This document shows positions 24,601-31,396 of a stretch of 64,000 bases of DNA, one piece after another. Source of the stretch: Metridium senile. Lineage: Eukaryota; Cnidaria; Anthozoa; Actiniaria; Metridiidae. A model generated the notes under the pieces. It saw nothing but the letters and a program-made list of their open reading frames with translations, ran no database searches and had not been told where the DNA came from. The stretch is from contig OX459104.1 of NCBI GenBank assembly GCA_949775045.1, forward strand, positions 15,488,476 through 15,552,475, in the 5' to 3' direction. The translations under genes were made by a program, and so were the position numbers. How positions within the stretch are numbered: position 1 is the stretch's first letter; every line of letters begins with the position of its first letter.

Positions 24601-25210
24601 AAGAAGAAAAAATATTGCGCGCTAATAGGAGTATTTCGTTACTTCTCACCTACAATACCAGATATGGCATTGTTTTCAAGATTGCACACGGTATTTCTGA
24701 TACGATACCCCAAAAAATACCAAATCGTTATTTTTTACCCCTAGAGTAAAGACATTTAACCCGTGAAACAAAATTAAATAGTCAAGGTGTAATGGTCAAA
24801 TAGACACAAAAGAAAACAATTGAAATATAGATTGCTAAGGTGTATTAGTGTTATATCTATTTCACGTGTTAAATGACTTCACTCTAAGAGATATGACTTG
24901 CATACCTAATACTTTTACCCCTGAGACTCGTTTCCCTGGAGAAAATAGTTTATTCCTTTTCATAATGCTGCAGCCAAACTGTTTTGTATGATCTATTTTT
25001 AGATACCAAATAATGAAAAACTGCTGGCAAGAACATGCGCAAGACCGTCCATCGTTCAGTCACGTCATCCAGACCATCGAAATGCTAATGACACGTGATA
25101 CTCCATACGTGGAGTTGATGAACATGGAGATGAACGAATGGGGTGATAGGTATTTAATGCCTGTCGACGACAGTGATTCAGAAAGTGATGTTTCCGAAAC
25201 AGTCGTGTAA
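2534..25210 (+). CDS. RTK-A: five-CUB receptor tyrosine kinase (14 exons)
   Basis: Predicted single-pass receptor tyrosine kinase, a plasma-membrane enzyme that should phosphorylate tyrosines after ligand binding. Exons: 2534-2651, 4494-4844, 5556-5909, 6691-7056, 19056-19412, 20066-20425, 21176-21401, 21665-21861, 22165-22349, 22627-22764, 23039-23256, 23858-23898, 24255-24351, 25003-25210. They total 3216 nt (1071 aa) with no internal stop. Order: signal peptide (1-26), five CUB domains (40-635), Pro/Thr-rich stalk, TM helix (681-703), kinase (about 728-1040), acidic tail. Kinase residues: P-loop GQGAFG (733-738), Lys773 in VAVK, alpha-C Glu790, catalytic Asp896 in HRDLAARN, Asp914 in DFG, WMSPEA. 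Val precedes the hinge Glu, as in FGFRs, and a hydrophilic insert splits the kinase. I chose ATG 2534 because it gives the same 118-nt first exon as the two paralogs; an upstream in-frame ATG at 2483 exists. The 10.8-kb transposon lies in the intron after CUB3. AATAAA at about 25342 could be the poly(A) signal. Ligand and RTK subfamily are unknown. Confidence 0.88.
2812..3080 (+). repeat. About 76-bp minisatellite
   Basis: Three to four tandem units of about 76 bp share ATATCACATGCTATC...AAGAACTTGCCTTAC...CAGGCTG. More units occur at 4133-4290 and near 53570-53770 in an intron of RTK-C. The array is interrupted by sequence from 3081 to about 4132. Confidence 0.7.
3088..3223. repeat. Hairpin with about 58-bp arms
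   Basis: TTATTAGATATTTTCTTGGG is mirrored at the right end, and the arms continue through ATTACGGGCTGA. The spacer is GC-rich (GAGCCTCCGGGCGAGGC) and can itself fold. It marks the left end of the insertion that splits the 76-bp minisatellite. Confidence 0.7.
4133..4290 (+). repeat. 76-bp minisatellite, second block
   Basis: Two units. The first is nearly identical to the unit at 3005-3070 over about 65 bp, as expected if about 1 kb of foreign sequence entered one array or if a unit was duplicated with it. Confidence 0.6.
4494..4844 (+). CDS. RTK-A CUB domain 1 exon
   Basis: CUB domain on one phase 1-1 exon. It shows [21 protein letters not shown] and a C-terminal GRGFIMDF. There are only two cysteines (near the N-terminus and in ECTW). 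This exon has no counterpart in RTK-B or RTK-C. Confidence 0.85.
5273..5433. mobile_element. Short hAT-like MITE
   Basis: It starts CAGGGGCGGATC and ends GGATCCGCCACTG, an imperfect terminal inverted repeat of a kind common in hAT-like non-autonomous elements. The flanking 8-mers do not match, so the target duplication is lost or absent. It lies in the intron between CUB1 and CUB2. Confidence 0.5.
5556..5909 (+). CDS. RTK-A CUB domain 2 exon
   Basis: CUB domain with GCASP at the start, [23 protein letters not shown] and [15 protein letters not shown]. It is orthologous in position to the first CUB of RTK-B and the only CUB of RTK-C, which share GDxxEIRDG and SSGRYL. The exon is phase 1-1. 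Confidence 0.87.
6262..6382 (+). repeat. Polypurine (GGA/GGGGA) tract
   Basis: About 120 bp almost free of pyrimidines on the + strand, built from GGAGGGGA-type words. It can form triplex or G-rich structures. The Pro-rich reading frame opposite is a by-product. Confidence 0.7.
6557..6601 (+). repeat. (CT)n microsatellite
   Basis: About 22 uninterrupted CT repeats, 90 bp upstream of the CUB3 acceptor, possibly extending the pyrimidine tract. Confidence 0.9.
6691..7056 (+). CDS. RTK-A CUB domain 3 exon
   Basis: CUB domain beginning CLPSSPK, with [30 protein letters not shown] and [15 protein letters not shown]. The closest relative is the second CUB of RTK-B (33838-34203), which also has a 366-nt exon. 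The next intron holds the 10.8-kb transposon. Confidence 0.87.
7313..7445 (+). repeat. Pogo/mariner-like MITE fragment
   Basis: It shares GGGACCCCGATTTGCGGACA-type sequence, TTTTTTAGGTCCCGACGAAA and CATACATTTTCTATAAAAT with the complete copy at 20494-20684 in reverse orientation. No intact ends. Confidence 0.5.
7794..7802 (+). repeat. Left 9-bp target-site duplication
   Basis: GGTTTTCCA immediately precedes the TAGCCTGCTG terminus and is repeated exactly at 18585-18593. Confidence 0.88.
7805..8780. mobile_element. Foldback element inserted in the transposon's left end
   Basis: The left arm (about 7808-7900) and right arm (about 8684-8775) are inverted copies over about 90 bp, sharing AAAAATTTGCCAAAAAAGTA and GCTGAACTGAGCCGCTAATC. 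The core has frames of 106 aa (+) and 86 aa (-) without known motifs; I do not call either a gene. The insert separates TAGCCTGCTG from GCACGCCGGGCGC, which are contiguous at the right end of the host transposon. Confidence 0.68.
9233..12665 (+). pseudogene. Transposase-like gene with one frameshift
   Basis: Four coding blocks. Exon 1 is 9233-9415 (ATG, Lys/Glu-rich coiled-coil-like) and exon 2 is 10103-10322 (basic, RLRRKRPT and KKRRKE, possible nuclear signals). Exon 3 starts at 10626 and, after a one-base frame change near 10740-10790, continues in the 631-codon frame ending at 12665. The long part holds [37 protein letters not shown] and [15 protein letters not shown], acidic positions that could form a DDE/DDD site, then a cysteine cluster (CYCGF...CYYC) resembling a zinc-binding end. 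I recall similar multicopy uncharacterised cnidarian proteins but cannot verify this. The position inside a TIR/TSD-bounded element supports a transposase. The frameshift could be real decay, a sequencing error or a missed tiny intron. Confidence 0.68.
10770..12665 (+). CDS. Long transposase-like open frame (core domain)
   Basis: 631 codons without a stop and no ATG at the start (the frame opens after TAG at 10746), so it is an internal exon, not an independent gene. The length and lack of decay against AT-rich surroundings argue for recent selection or recent transposition. It ends TTTAAATGA 250 bp before the satellite starts. Confidence 0.72.
   Translation: MKQYERSDNNKIRSVAVYYTGGVMGKRKYRKVYRESSFTVNSAGGRQNVPLCIAGCPFPKLLSYDKLMCFIKQIDIGTIYSVSETLCEGLSSNDKVHGCYRNLEETLLTLGQYYLSNQSLYDFKWFSEPNTFYISIGGDGAPFGKDDTACSWLVGILNITRGVLSSNENFLIFGANCHEDSVPVKRYIQKLLGEIQVIEKKNYKLKDQNGVTIDVKFRVGELPNDMKMLAFICGELSNSATYFSSFADVTGENGTKLDGTFGKDKKHTWHPWDYQNRIEVAKEVQKEKVKLSKKKVKMQTMRSNITKFISSKKSRQEFEPLLGSIVDRIHVDPLHLKNNLCALLHRHLLELVVYMSNLSNASSFQQLPSNSPFVCYVKTLQSKCHLTRLASKIIRWFNDLRHKEKKFDYRFTGKDSRGFVNNFMYLISCVENISHFSRVCKQMLDLHIIGFLCLTLRDCISLFSRVEITHEEVNKLEELTRIYFRVYTIFFSFHPSVWTLGLIVPAHTKEMKVKYNLGLGLNSMEGRESKHVSISRYSENTHFNNRWEQIFRHEYISLLWLRHRGINKSTPVISSGLKYIPTRVSQPGFCYCGFDKDPNDNKCYYCSHQIRTDILECNKQGKLLDKLKAFK
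12913..16292 (+). repeat. 99-bp satellite with higher-order structure
   Basis: About 35 units. The base unit is 99 bp and itself dimeric: each half carries TACTGCACATGTT. Variants of 98, 95 and 49 bp alternate in blocks. Equivalent positions recur at 345 and 440 bp in the left part and at 240 bp near 15217, 15457 and 15697, so blocks, not single units, were amplified. Units are nearly identical except at the right edge (16100-16292), where they decay. The reverse strand reads open for about 100 codons at a time because 99 is divisible by 3; I do not regard it as coding. Confidence 0.93.
16380..16586. repeat. 207-bp palindrome beside the satellite
   Basis: The arms of about 85 bp begin GGTTCCCATTTAAATCTGTA and contain a doubled CCCATTTAAATCTGTAC, then TTGTGTTGATGTGTGCTAAA. 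The right arm ends TTTAAATGGGAACC. A MITE or a structural part of the host transposon. Confidence 0.8.
16831..16960. repeat. 130-bp palindrome
   Basis: The left arm AACAAATCGAAGTCAGTTTT continues through GGGTCTGTACTGTAATCGAC and is mirrored with few mismatches. The spacer is about 12 bp. It lies just downstream of the minus-strand gene's stop codon and could contribute to 3' end formation; that is conjecture. Confidence 0.8.
17007..18481 (-). CDS. Two-exon 251-aa transposon protein
   Basis: Minus strand: exon 1 18481-18229 (ATG in AAAATGGCGGCC, a good Kozak context), intron with GT at 18228-18227 and AG at 17511-17510, exon 2 17509-17007. Total 756 nt, an intact frame of 251 codons plus stop. 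Residues 1-60 are highly acidic ([16 protein letters not shown]); the C-terminal two thirds are basic and mixed alpha/beta, with [33 protein letters not shown] and [12 protein letters not shown] see no catalytic motif I recognise. It starts about 100 bp inside the right transposon end and converges on the transposase gene, so it probably travels with it as an accessory or DNA-binding partner. Frame integrity next to a frameshifted partner is notable. Function unknown. Confidence 0.74.
18585..18593 (+). repeat. Right 9-bp target-site duplication
   Basis: GGTTTTCCA directly follows CAGCAGGCTA, an exact match to 7794-7802. Confidence 0.88.
18700..18776 (+). repeat. Pogo-like MITE end fragment
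   Basis: Contains ACTGGCCTTAATAGCGGGGT and GGCGGGGTTCCACTGTA, matching the right half of the complete element at 20494-20684. Confidence 0.55.
19056..19412 (+). CDS. RTK-A CUB domain 4 exon
   Basis: CUB domain beginning ACLPHL, with [30 protein letters not shown] and [14 protein letters not shown]. It pairs with 35418-35768 in RTK-B. It lies about 470 bp beyond the right end of the transposon, so splicing from 7056 must skip about 12 kb. Confidence 0.87.
19772..20007. repeat. Palindromic MITE in RTK-A intron
   Basis: TTGAGTTAATCATGCATTCA and GGATGACACTTTATAGTGAG are mirrored across 19780-19975. The right end carries CTACTCAGCCGTTTTTGCAG, a terminus also present near 30626 and 30776. Confidence 0.7.
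20066..20425 (+). CDS. RTK-A CUB domain 5 exon
   Basis: CUB domain with [31 protein letters not shown] and [13 protein letters not shown]. It is nearly identical to 36148-36507 in RTK-B, with the same 360-nt length and phase 1 ends. Confidence 0.87.
20494..20684. mobile_element. Pogo/mariner-like MITE with TA duplication
   Basis: Begins TA-CAGTGGAACCCCGTTAAT and ends GCGGTTCTACTG-TA. The terminal inverted repeat with TA target duplication is typical of Tc1/mariner/pogo-derived MITEs. Length about 190 bp, no coding. Confidence 0.65.
21176..21401 (+). CDS. RTK-A stalk and transmembrane exon
   Basis: A Thr/Pro/Asn-rich stalk is followed by a Gly-rich hydrophobic helix ([19 protein letters not shown]) and a basic stop-transfer stretch (RKKRIKRR). 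The 226-nt exon ends in phase 2, as in RTK-B. Confidence 0.85.
21665..25210 (+). CDS. RTK-A kinase-encoding exons 8-14
   Basis: Seven exons encode the tyrosine kinase and tail: P-loop and Lys (21665-21861), alpha-C to hinge (22165-22349), hydrophilic insert [15 protein letters not shown] (22627-22764), catalytic loop to activation segment (23039-23256), [15 protein letters not shown] (23858-23898), 24255-24351, and C-lobe end plus acidic tail (25003-25210). The activation segment carries YVDQVY, giving two candidate phosphotyrosines. All canonical residues are present, so catalysis is likely. Confidence 0.88.
23342..23470. repeat. Inverted repeat in RTK-A intron, conserved in RTK-B
   Basis: CTGTGAAACAAATAG...CTATTTCACAG arms. 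The equivalent intron of RTK-B (40120-40250) and of RTK-C (48200-48330) carries the same motif, so the repeat predates the duplication. Confidence 0.55.
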
Positions 25211-25780
25211 AAGTTAATTTCGCAGGCAATAACTATTTTAAGAAGTATCCAGTGTATAATAATTCGTATAGATTTTATCCGTTTGATATAGGGATTTATA
25301 GATATAGAGCTAATCAGGCTTCGTACGACCGCCTCCTGCAAAATAAATTACGTCCCCCCTCCCCTCCTCGAGTCAATGTTGAATTTTTGGAATGTGAAAT
25401 AATTCTCATGAGAAAGGCTAATCAACATTGTTTTGGGTGGAGGGGGCTCCAAAATATTAGATAGCCTGCGGAAGAAAATTGGCTTAAAGAAAATAACTGA
25501 CTACCAACAATTAAATAGGCTTTCATTAGATGACAACGGAAAAAAGTGCTCCAATTCTAGGAAGGGCTAGAGATGCATGTAGAGGGCAGGGAAACGAACA
25601 AAGACTGTGTATGATGCAGGAGATCAGGAACTAATCTGAAGCAAAATGGTGGTGAATAGAGTACACTATAAGTGTAACGTCACTAAAAATTTGATTTTAG
25701 CTTTAGCACTTTTTAGTTGCCAATTTCGATGGACTATCAAAAAAGACCTTCACATGTACACTACAAATGTGACGAGAATC

Positions 25781-25938
25781 GGTCAAATAGCAGCTGAGAT
25801 ATGGCCACTTGAATAATTTCATAATACAAATCACTGTAATTTAAGCTCTGTTCCAAACTTTGGAACAGACCCGAAAATAAAGTGTTTTGTATGGGGAAAT
25901 TATATATTCAAGTGGCCATATCTCAGCTGCTATTGGAC
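25781..25938. repeat. Palindromic MITE
   Basis: GTCAAATAGCAGCTGAGATA and TGGCCACTTGAAT are mirrored as ATTCAAGTGGCCATATCTCA. The central part includes a smaller hairpin (CTGTTCCAAACTTTGGAACAG). Confidence 0.75.
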
Positions 25939-26544
25939 GAATTTTGGTCAAATTTGCTGTATGAACGTCTTTTGTGATTGCCCATCATAATTAAGAACCA
26001 ACGATATGATATAGTGAAAATATTTTTTATGACGTCATCTATTTAGTACTCTATTAACGTCACATCGCGTACAATTGCGGGCCACTTCCGGCGATTTTGG
26101 TCATTTGTATTAATCAGCCAAACGCCTGTCACATTTCATGCTATTAACTTTGAGAAATTACAAAGAGCAAAGTTAAATTCGTACTTTTATTTGTTTATCT
26201 GTCATGGGGTGGTCCCTAACGAGAGGGGAAAAACAATGAAAAAGTCCAAAACTTGAACCCTAAAGGCGGTCGCTTACGAAAGAGTTTTTTTTAAAGAGTT
26301 TATACGGGAAATTGAAAGAGTGGTCTTTTAGAGGAGATGGTCAACTGTAATACAATAATAGTTAGACTTTGCTCTCCTTTGACCTCTTAGCTCTTCATCG
26401 ATCTAGGCGATTTTCTTTGGGTGAATACCTTGTTTAACTGCATGCGGGAAAGTATGATAATGAATAAAGAAATGCCAATGTGTGTCTTCTTCATGTATAT
26501 TTACGACTTTAAACAAATCTGGGATTGTTTTTTATTTTTTCTTT

Positions 26545-26765
26545 CTAAATTTTAATGTAACATGAATAGATTAAGAATAAAAGCTGAACTGTTGGTGTAA
26601 TTTCATCATTTCGTTTCTTTCAAATGATCAATTGTATAATACTTGTTCCACTCAGAACGTATGCTCACAACGGCTTGTCTATACAAAACAGTTTGGTGGT
26701 AACTACAGAACGTATAAGTCAAGAAAACTTCATTGCAGTAGAAAAGTGTTGAGGTGAATAGTGTA
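26545..26765 (+). repeat. Diverged direct repeat, copy 1
   Basis: Shares AAGAATAAAAGCTGAA, ATGCTCACAACG, AACTTCATTGCAGTAGAAAA and intervening spacing with 27366-27585. Neither copy has a shared conserved reading frame. Confidence 0.5.
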
Positions 26766-27365
26766 CTTGACCCAGTTTCTGACGGGGAAGTTCGGCTGGT
26801 ACCTCTAAACCCTGACCCTATTTAAGACATCAGAATCCTAAAAATATGCACCCTATTTCAAGACAAATTGGTAAAAAGTAGACCCTATCCAAGACTCAAG
26901 GGGGAAATTGTATACCCTAGGTAAGGCAATTTAAGACAAATTAGGCTAAATTGTATACCCTATTCAAGACTCCAAGGCAAAAAACCATACCCTATTTGGC
27001 GGAACGTCCCCGTATAGTAAATATAAGGGAGTACCCCCCCCCCCCAACCCCCCGGGTTTTTGTTGTAAGGTGTTCTTATTTAACAATAATTATCATCATG
27101 TAATGTTAACACTCAAGGCTTGAATTGACAATAACCGCATCACATCAAAACAATGTAGTGTTTTAAAGCTTAGGATCATGGTTGCCAGAAGGGACAACAT
27201 TGCAGAAAAATAAAGGAAATCAAAGTTAAATTTTAATTATGAGATAGCTAAAAGAATGTACACTTAAATATTATACCAAACATTTCGAAAGAGAAAAGAG
27301 AAAAGCCCAAATCTGTACGTTTCTTGTTCATGCAAGCAGACCGTGACGTCATAGTGAGATGGGGC

Positions 27366-27585
27366 AAATTGATTGCATTTGTAGACATGAAATAAGAATA
27401 AAAGCTGAAGTGTTAGTGTCAGTAATTTCATCAATTCGTTCCATTCAACTGAAGAATGACAGTACTTATGACTACTCACAACTTATGCTCACAACGCTTG
27501 CCTATATAACACAGTTTGGTCGAAACAACATAAACGTACAGGTCAAGAAAAACTTCATTGCAGTAGAAAAGTGATGTGGTGAGTC
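27366..27585 (+). repeat. Diverged direct repeat, copy 2
   Basis: Second copy of 26545-26765. An open frame of 71 codons (27359-27574) spans it, but the other copy does not keep the frame, so coding is unlikely. Confidence 0.5.
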
Positions 27586-27795
27586 AGGTTAATGTTGTGT
27601 AGTTCCCATTTTAATACCACATCTATAAAAAATACTCGATTCCGATTGGCTGACAAACTGTGAATGTTTTCTTAATACCATGCAATTAATTAATTGCACA
27701 CAACCGGGAACTTTTGTGCTTTCAAATTGATTCATTGCCCTGCACTTTTATTCTTAGAAACTCATACTTTTTATATATGTGATATTAAAAGGAAA

Positions 27796-27960
27796 TTACA
27801 CCTATGTTCGAGAAAAATCAGTTAATGAAAAATACAGCTTGTTTTTGATGAAAGTGAGTTAATACCACTCGTGCTACGCACTCGTGGTATTAATACATTT
27901 TCATTAAATACGCGCGGTATTTTTCATTAACTGATTCTTCTCGAACGGTGTAATTTCCTA
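27796..27960. repeat. Palindromic MITE
   Basis: GGAAATTACACC...CAGTTAATGAAAAATAC is mirrored as TATTTTTCATTAACTGATTC...GGTGTAATTTCC. The centre is GTGCTACGCAC. Confidence 0.7.
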
Positions 27961-28069
27961 TACAAATCCAATTCAACTCAATTTAATTACGCAAGGAAGT
28001 ACAAGTGTGGAGGTAAGAAAATATATTACAATTTAATGAAAAATACGACATAAATAAATAGGAGAATAA

Positions 28070-28785
28070 TTGAAAGAGTGGGATAATTTTAATGATGTGA
28101 CATTTAAAATAGAAAACTATTGCTGCCGCATCTGGAATCCATTTCTGCCGCATCTGGAATCCATTTCTGTTTGTGATGAAGTGATCTGTCAATCTTCCAT
28201 CGTAAGAAACATTGGCGTTCTGTTTGATTCCTCTCTGACAATGGACCAATATGTTAGTAACGTTTGTAAATCTGCGTTTTATCAACTTAGGAACATCAGT
28301 CGCATCAGGAAATACCTCAGCGTTCAGTCTGCTGAAACGTTGATTCACGCATTTGTCACATCTAAGTTAGATTTTTGTAATTCGCTACTAAATACAGTAT
28401 TGATAGACTGCAGAGCGTTCAAAACGCCGCAGCTAGAGTGGTGACACTAACCCGTAAATATGATCACATAAAACCCGTATTATTTGATTTGCACTGGTTG
28501 CCGATAGAGCAACGTATAATATTTAAGATATTATTAATTACTTTTAAGTCTTTGAATGGAATGGCACCGCCATACATTGCTAACCTAATTACAACATACG
28601 TTCCTAAACGTAATCTTAGATCTGCCACAAGAAATCAGTTAGTAGTTCCAGCTTATAATCTGCGTACATATGGCTATAGATCTTTTTCGTGTTCTGCGCC
28701 TTTACTGTGGAACTCTCTGCCACAAGATATAAGGCTCTGCACTTCACTTTTTAGTTTTAAGAAGCAACTGAAAACATTTCTTTAA
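28070..28785 (+). pseudogene. CR1/L2-like LINE, C-terminal end of ORF2
   Basis: The protein end of a non-LTR retrotransposon: GVLFDSSLTMDQYVSNVCKS, FYQLRNISRIRKYL, SKLDFCNSLL, then in a second frame LFDLHWLPIEQRIIFKILL, YVPKRNLRSATRNQL and SAPLLWNSLPQDIR. These are hallmark strings of the region after the reverse transcriptase of CR1/L2-type LINEs. The frame breaks between about 28395 and 28440. The endonuclease and most of the RT are missing (5' truncation, as usual for LINEs). Confidence 0.85.
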
Positions 28786-28814
28786 CTTTTTAATAATTTT
28801 ATATCACAGTTTAG

Positions 28815-28860
<46 letters not shown>

Positions 28861-29296
28861 CCGATCTCGAAAAGGTTGTCCACCTGAAAAGACATATATA
28901 CTAAAAGGAATATCACGTGACTCACTGTATATTCACTCTCCGCGCGTGTAGAAAGTCAGGTGCATTTGAAAGTAATGTGGCGGTGAATTCAAACAAGCAG
29001 TATCTTCCGTCGCTAGAAGTACCTGACTTTCTACACGCGCGGAAAGTGAATATATAATAAGTCACGTGATATTTATTTTAGTATATATGTCTTTTTCAGG
29101 TGGACAACCTTTTCGAAATCGGCTGTATATATATATATATGTTTTCTTTAATTAGCTAATTCACCACGAGTTGATTGTCATTTATAAATATTATTCATAA
29201 TTATATAATTTATTGTAAGTGCATTTACTTTGTGATGCGCAAATTTTATTCTTATTGTTAAGCGCTATTGGACAGTGATAATTGGAAATGGCGCTC

Positions 29297-29328
<32 letters not shown>

Positions 29329-29335
29329 ACTATTT
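28786..29335 (+). mobile_element. LINE 3' tail interrupted by a MITE
   Basis: After the stop at 28785 the 3' UTR runs into a (TA)n tract, is split by a 268-bp palindrome, and resumes at about 29140 to end GGCGCTCTATAAATAAAG followed by (ATT)n. The GCGCT...ATTATT tail is the expected LINE 3' terminus. Confidence 0.7.
28858..29125. mobile_element. 268-bp MITE in a TA-repeat target
   Basis: Arms of about 110 bp: CAGCCGATCTCGAAAAGGTT at the left, mirrored by AACCTTTTCGAAATCGGCTG at the right, then CACGTGA and CGCGCGTGTAGAAAGTCAGG. Flanked by (TA)n on both sides, consistent with TA target preference. Confidence 0.82.
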
Positions 29336-30375
29336 TACAAATATATTAAATAGAGTTAAACAATTTACATTTAAAAATGTAAAATATAATAATACAATAC
29401 TATGGAGGCTTCTATGTAGAAATACTTTAAAAGAACTGCAGTTATTCAGAAATACGATTTTTGTTTCGAAAAGAGGGATTTTACCTAATTTTGCCTATAT
29501 CACTCTTACTCATTATCAGTATTCGGTCTACCCATCGACTGATGAAGAATAGCGGTTAACTTAGCAGACTTCGCGGTCCAAAACTTCGACATTCATGAGA
29601 CAAACGAATAGCATTCTTATCTCATGCATATCCACGATAAGTAACTTTAATCATTTGCTCATTCTTATTATTCATTCCCACTCAGCCTGATAATTATTGC
29701 ACAGTCCCTGTTAAAACACTTTTCCTCCATAAAAACCGTGAATAAAATTGTCAATAGCATTAAACAAGACTATTTGGACACCTCAATTTGCTAGTAAATG
29801 TAAGTGAAAACTATTATTTATCTCAATATATGTTGTGCAGTTTTTCAGAAAATTGTCAGCTTGAAATAAAAATAAAGATTGAGAATTTGCCAGCGTAATC
29901 AAAAGCAAAAGCAATAAAAGACCTCGCATATCAAAAACTATAGAGCAACCTTATACCTGAAAACACTAGACTATATTAAAACAGGATCACTGCACTTAAG
30001 AACAATTAATTCCATTTTATATACTACGGGCCAGATTGGAAAAAAGTGTGCATGTAAACTTTATCTATTACCCAATAAAGATCATTATTATTATTATAAT
30101 CTGTACGTTTGAAGTTTGTTGAAATCCTCACTAACTATTCTTGTATTAAGTAATATCAGAATTATATAATATAAAAGTTAATAAATTATTCTGTGATTTT
30201 AGTGGTATCTTTTAGCTTTTGTGTGAATTTGTGAATCACTTCTTCACTCGATTATAAAGATGGCATGTTTGATTGATGTTTGACTTTTCAAAAAATATAC
30301 CAGTTTGTACGTGTTTATTCAAAAAGCTTACAAAATCAATATTCATTTATTATAGTTTGTTCTCTAGGAAGTTCC

Positions 30376-30503
30376 GTGACATGCAGTTACTGCGGTTTTC
30401 CACTTTCTTCGAACTCAGACATCCCACGGCTTATTTGCCGGCAGCTAAAAACAACGAGCCATTGAAATGTCTGAGTTCGCAGAAAATCGAAAACCGCAGT
30501 AAT
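30376..30503. repeat. Inverted repeat
   Basis: TTACTGCGGTTTTC and CGAACTCAGACAT are mirrored as ATGTCTGAGTTCG and GAAAACCGCAGTAA. Confidence 0.65.
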
Positions 30504-31165
30504 ATTCAATTTTGTGAGGTTTAATATCATTGTATAATGAAGTCAAATGAATGTGTATTATTAGCAATATTGTGCAATACTGTTGTCGTCATTTTTATTA
30601 GAAACCTTACACATTTTTCTCTGAACTGCAAAAACGGCTGAGTAGATACACCTCACTATATTGAATTAATCATGTATTCATTGGGTTTTTTTACAAGTAT
30701 GACTACAGACATAATTGGACTACATGAAGTTCAATTACCAATTAATAATAATTATTACAATTCCACACTGCAAAAACGGCTGAGTAGATAAACCTCACTA
30801 TATTGAGTTAATCATGCATTCAGGATTGATTGATTTAGTACGATAGGAATTGATTAAAAGGCAAAATAAGATCACTCAAGCTGAACTCTCTCATTTGTCT
30901 TTTAATTAATTCCTTTCGCACTCAATCACAAATGTTCTATTTTCTTTGTGACAAATGTTCTATTTTGTATGACAACCTTACTGCAAGTAGGTGTAGCTAA
31001 ATGGATGTCCAGTTAAATTAGTGTTGTACAAACATTTCATGTAATTATTTTTTCTTCATATTCTAACAATGAAGCTTAATATGTAAATCGTTATGAGTTA
31101 TTAAAATAAAAACGGATCACCTTATATTTTGAGACATGCAAAATTGCTTGCCATCTTGTGTTGTT

Positions 31166-31172
31166 TATAAAA
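31166..31172 (+). promoter_or_regulatory. TATA-like box upstream of RTK-B
   Basis: TATAAAA lies about 107 bp before the RTK-B start codon. The following 35 bp (AATCATCCACGCTTTCTTGT onward) is conserved upstream of RTK-C on the minus strand (about 57220-57260), which suggests a shared core promoter or 5' UTR. RTK-A lacks this block. Confidence 0.4.
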
Positions 31173-31278
31173 CAATCATCCACGCTTTCTTGTCGTGCGC
31201 AGAAATGATGCGTAGTAATTATTCCCTCGAACGTTCCTAATCTTATTTTTATTTCAATTAACATTTCTTAATAGTAAA

Positions 31279-31396
31279 ATGAAGATCAAAAGAGTAATTA
31301 TAAAGACTGCTCTTGTTTTGGGAATGGTTGCGTGTCTATCTTTTCAAATATTGGCAACGAAAAGACAACCAAGCCATACAGCAAACCGTACCCAAG
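31279..31396 (+). CDS. RTK-B exon 1, signal peptide
   Basis: [20 protein letters not shown] then [12 protein letters not shown]: a basic start, hydrophobic core and small residues for cleavage. It resembles RTK-C exon 1 more than RTK-A. Confidence 0.84.

Larger units (their letters stand above)
25211..31278. other. RTK-A to RTK-B intergenic region
   Basis: No host gene is recognised. It holds the 3' flank of RTK-A (homologous to sequence downstream of RTK-C), a palindrome (25781-25938), two diverged copies of a 220-bp sequence (26545-26765 and 27366-27585), a CCCTATTTAAGAC-rich repeat (26810-27010) ending in poly-C, a palindrome (27796-27960), a LINE fragment (28070-29335) with a MITE in its 3' end, and MITE remnants to 31000. 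A TATA-like box lies upstream of RTK-B. Confidence 0.6.
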
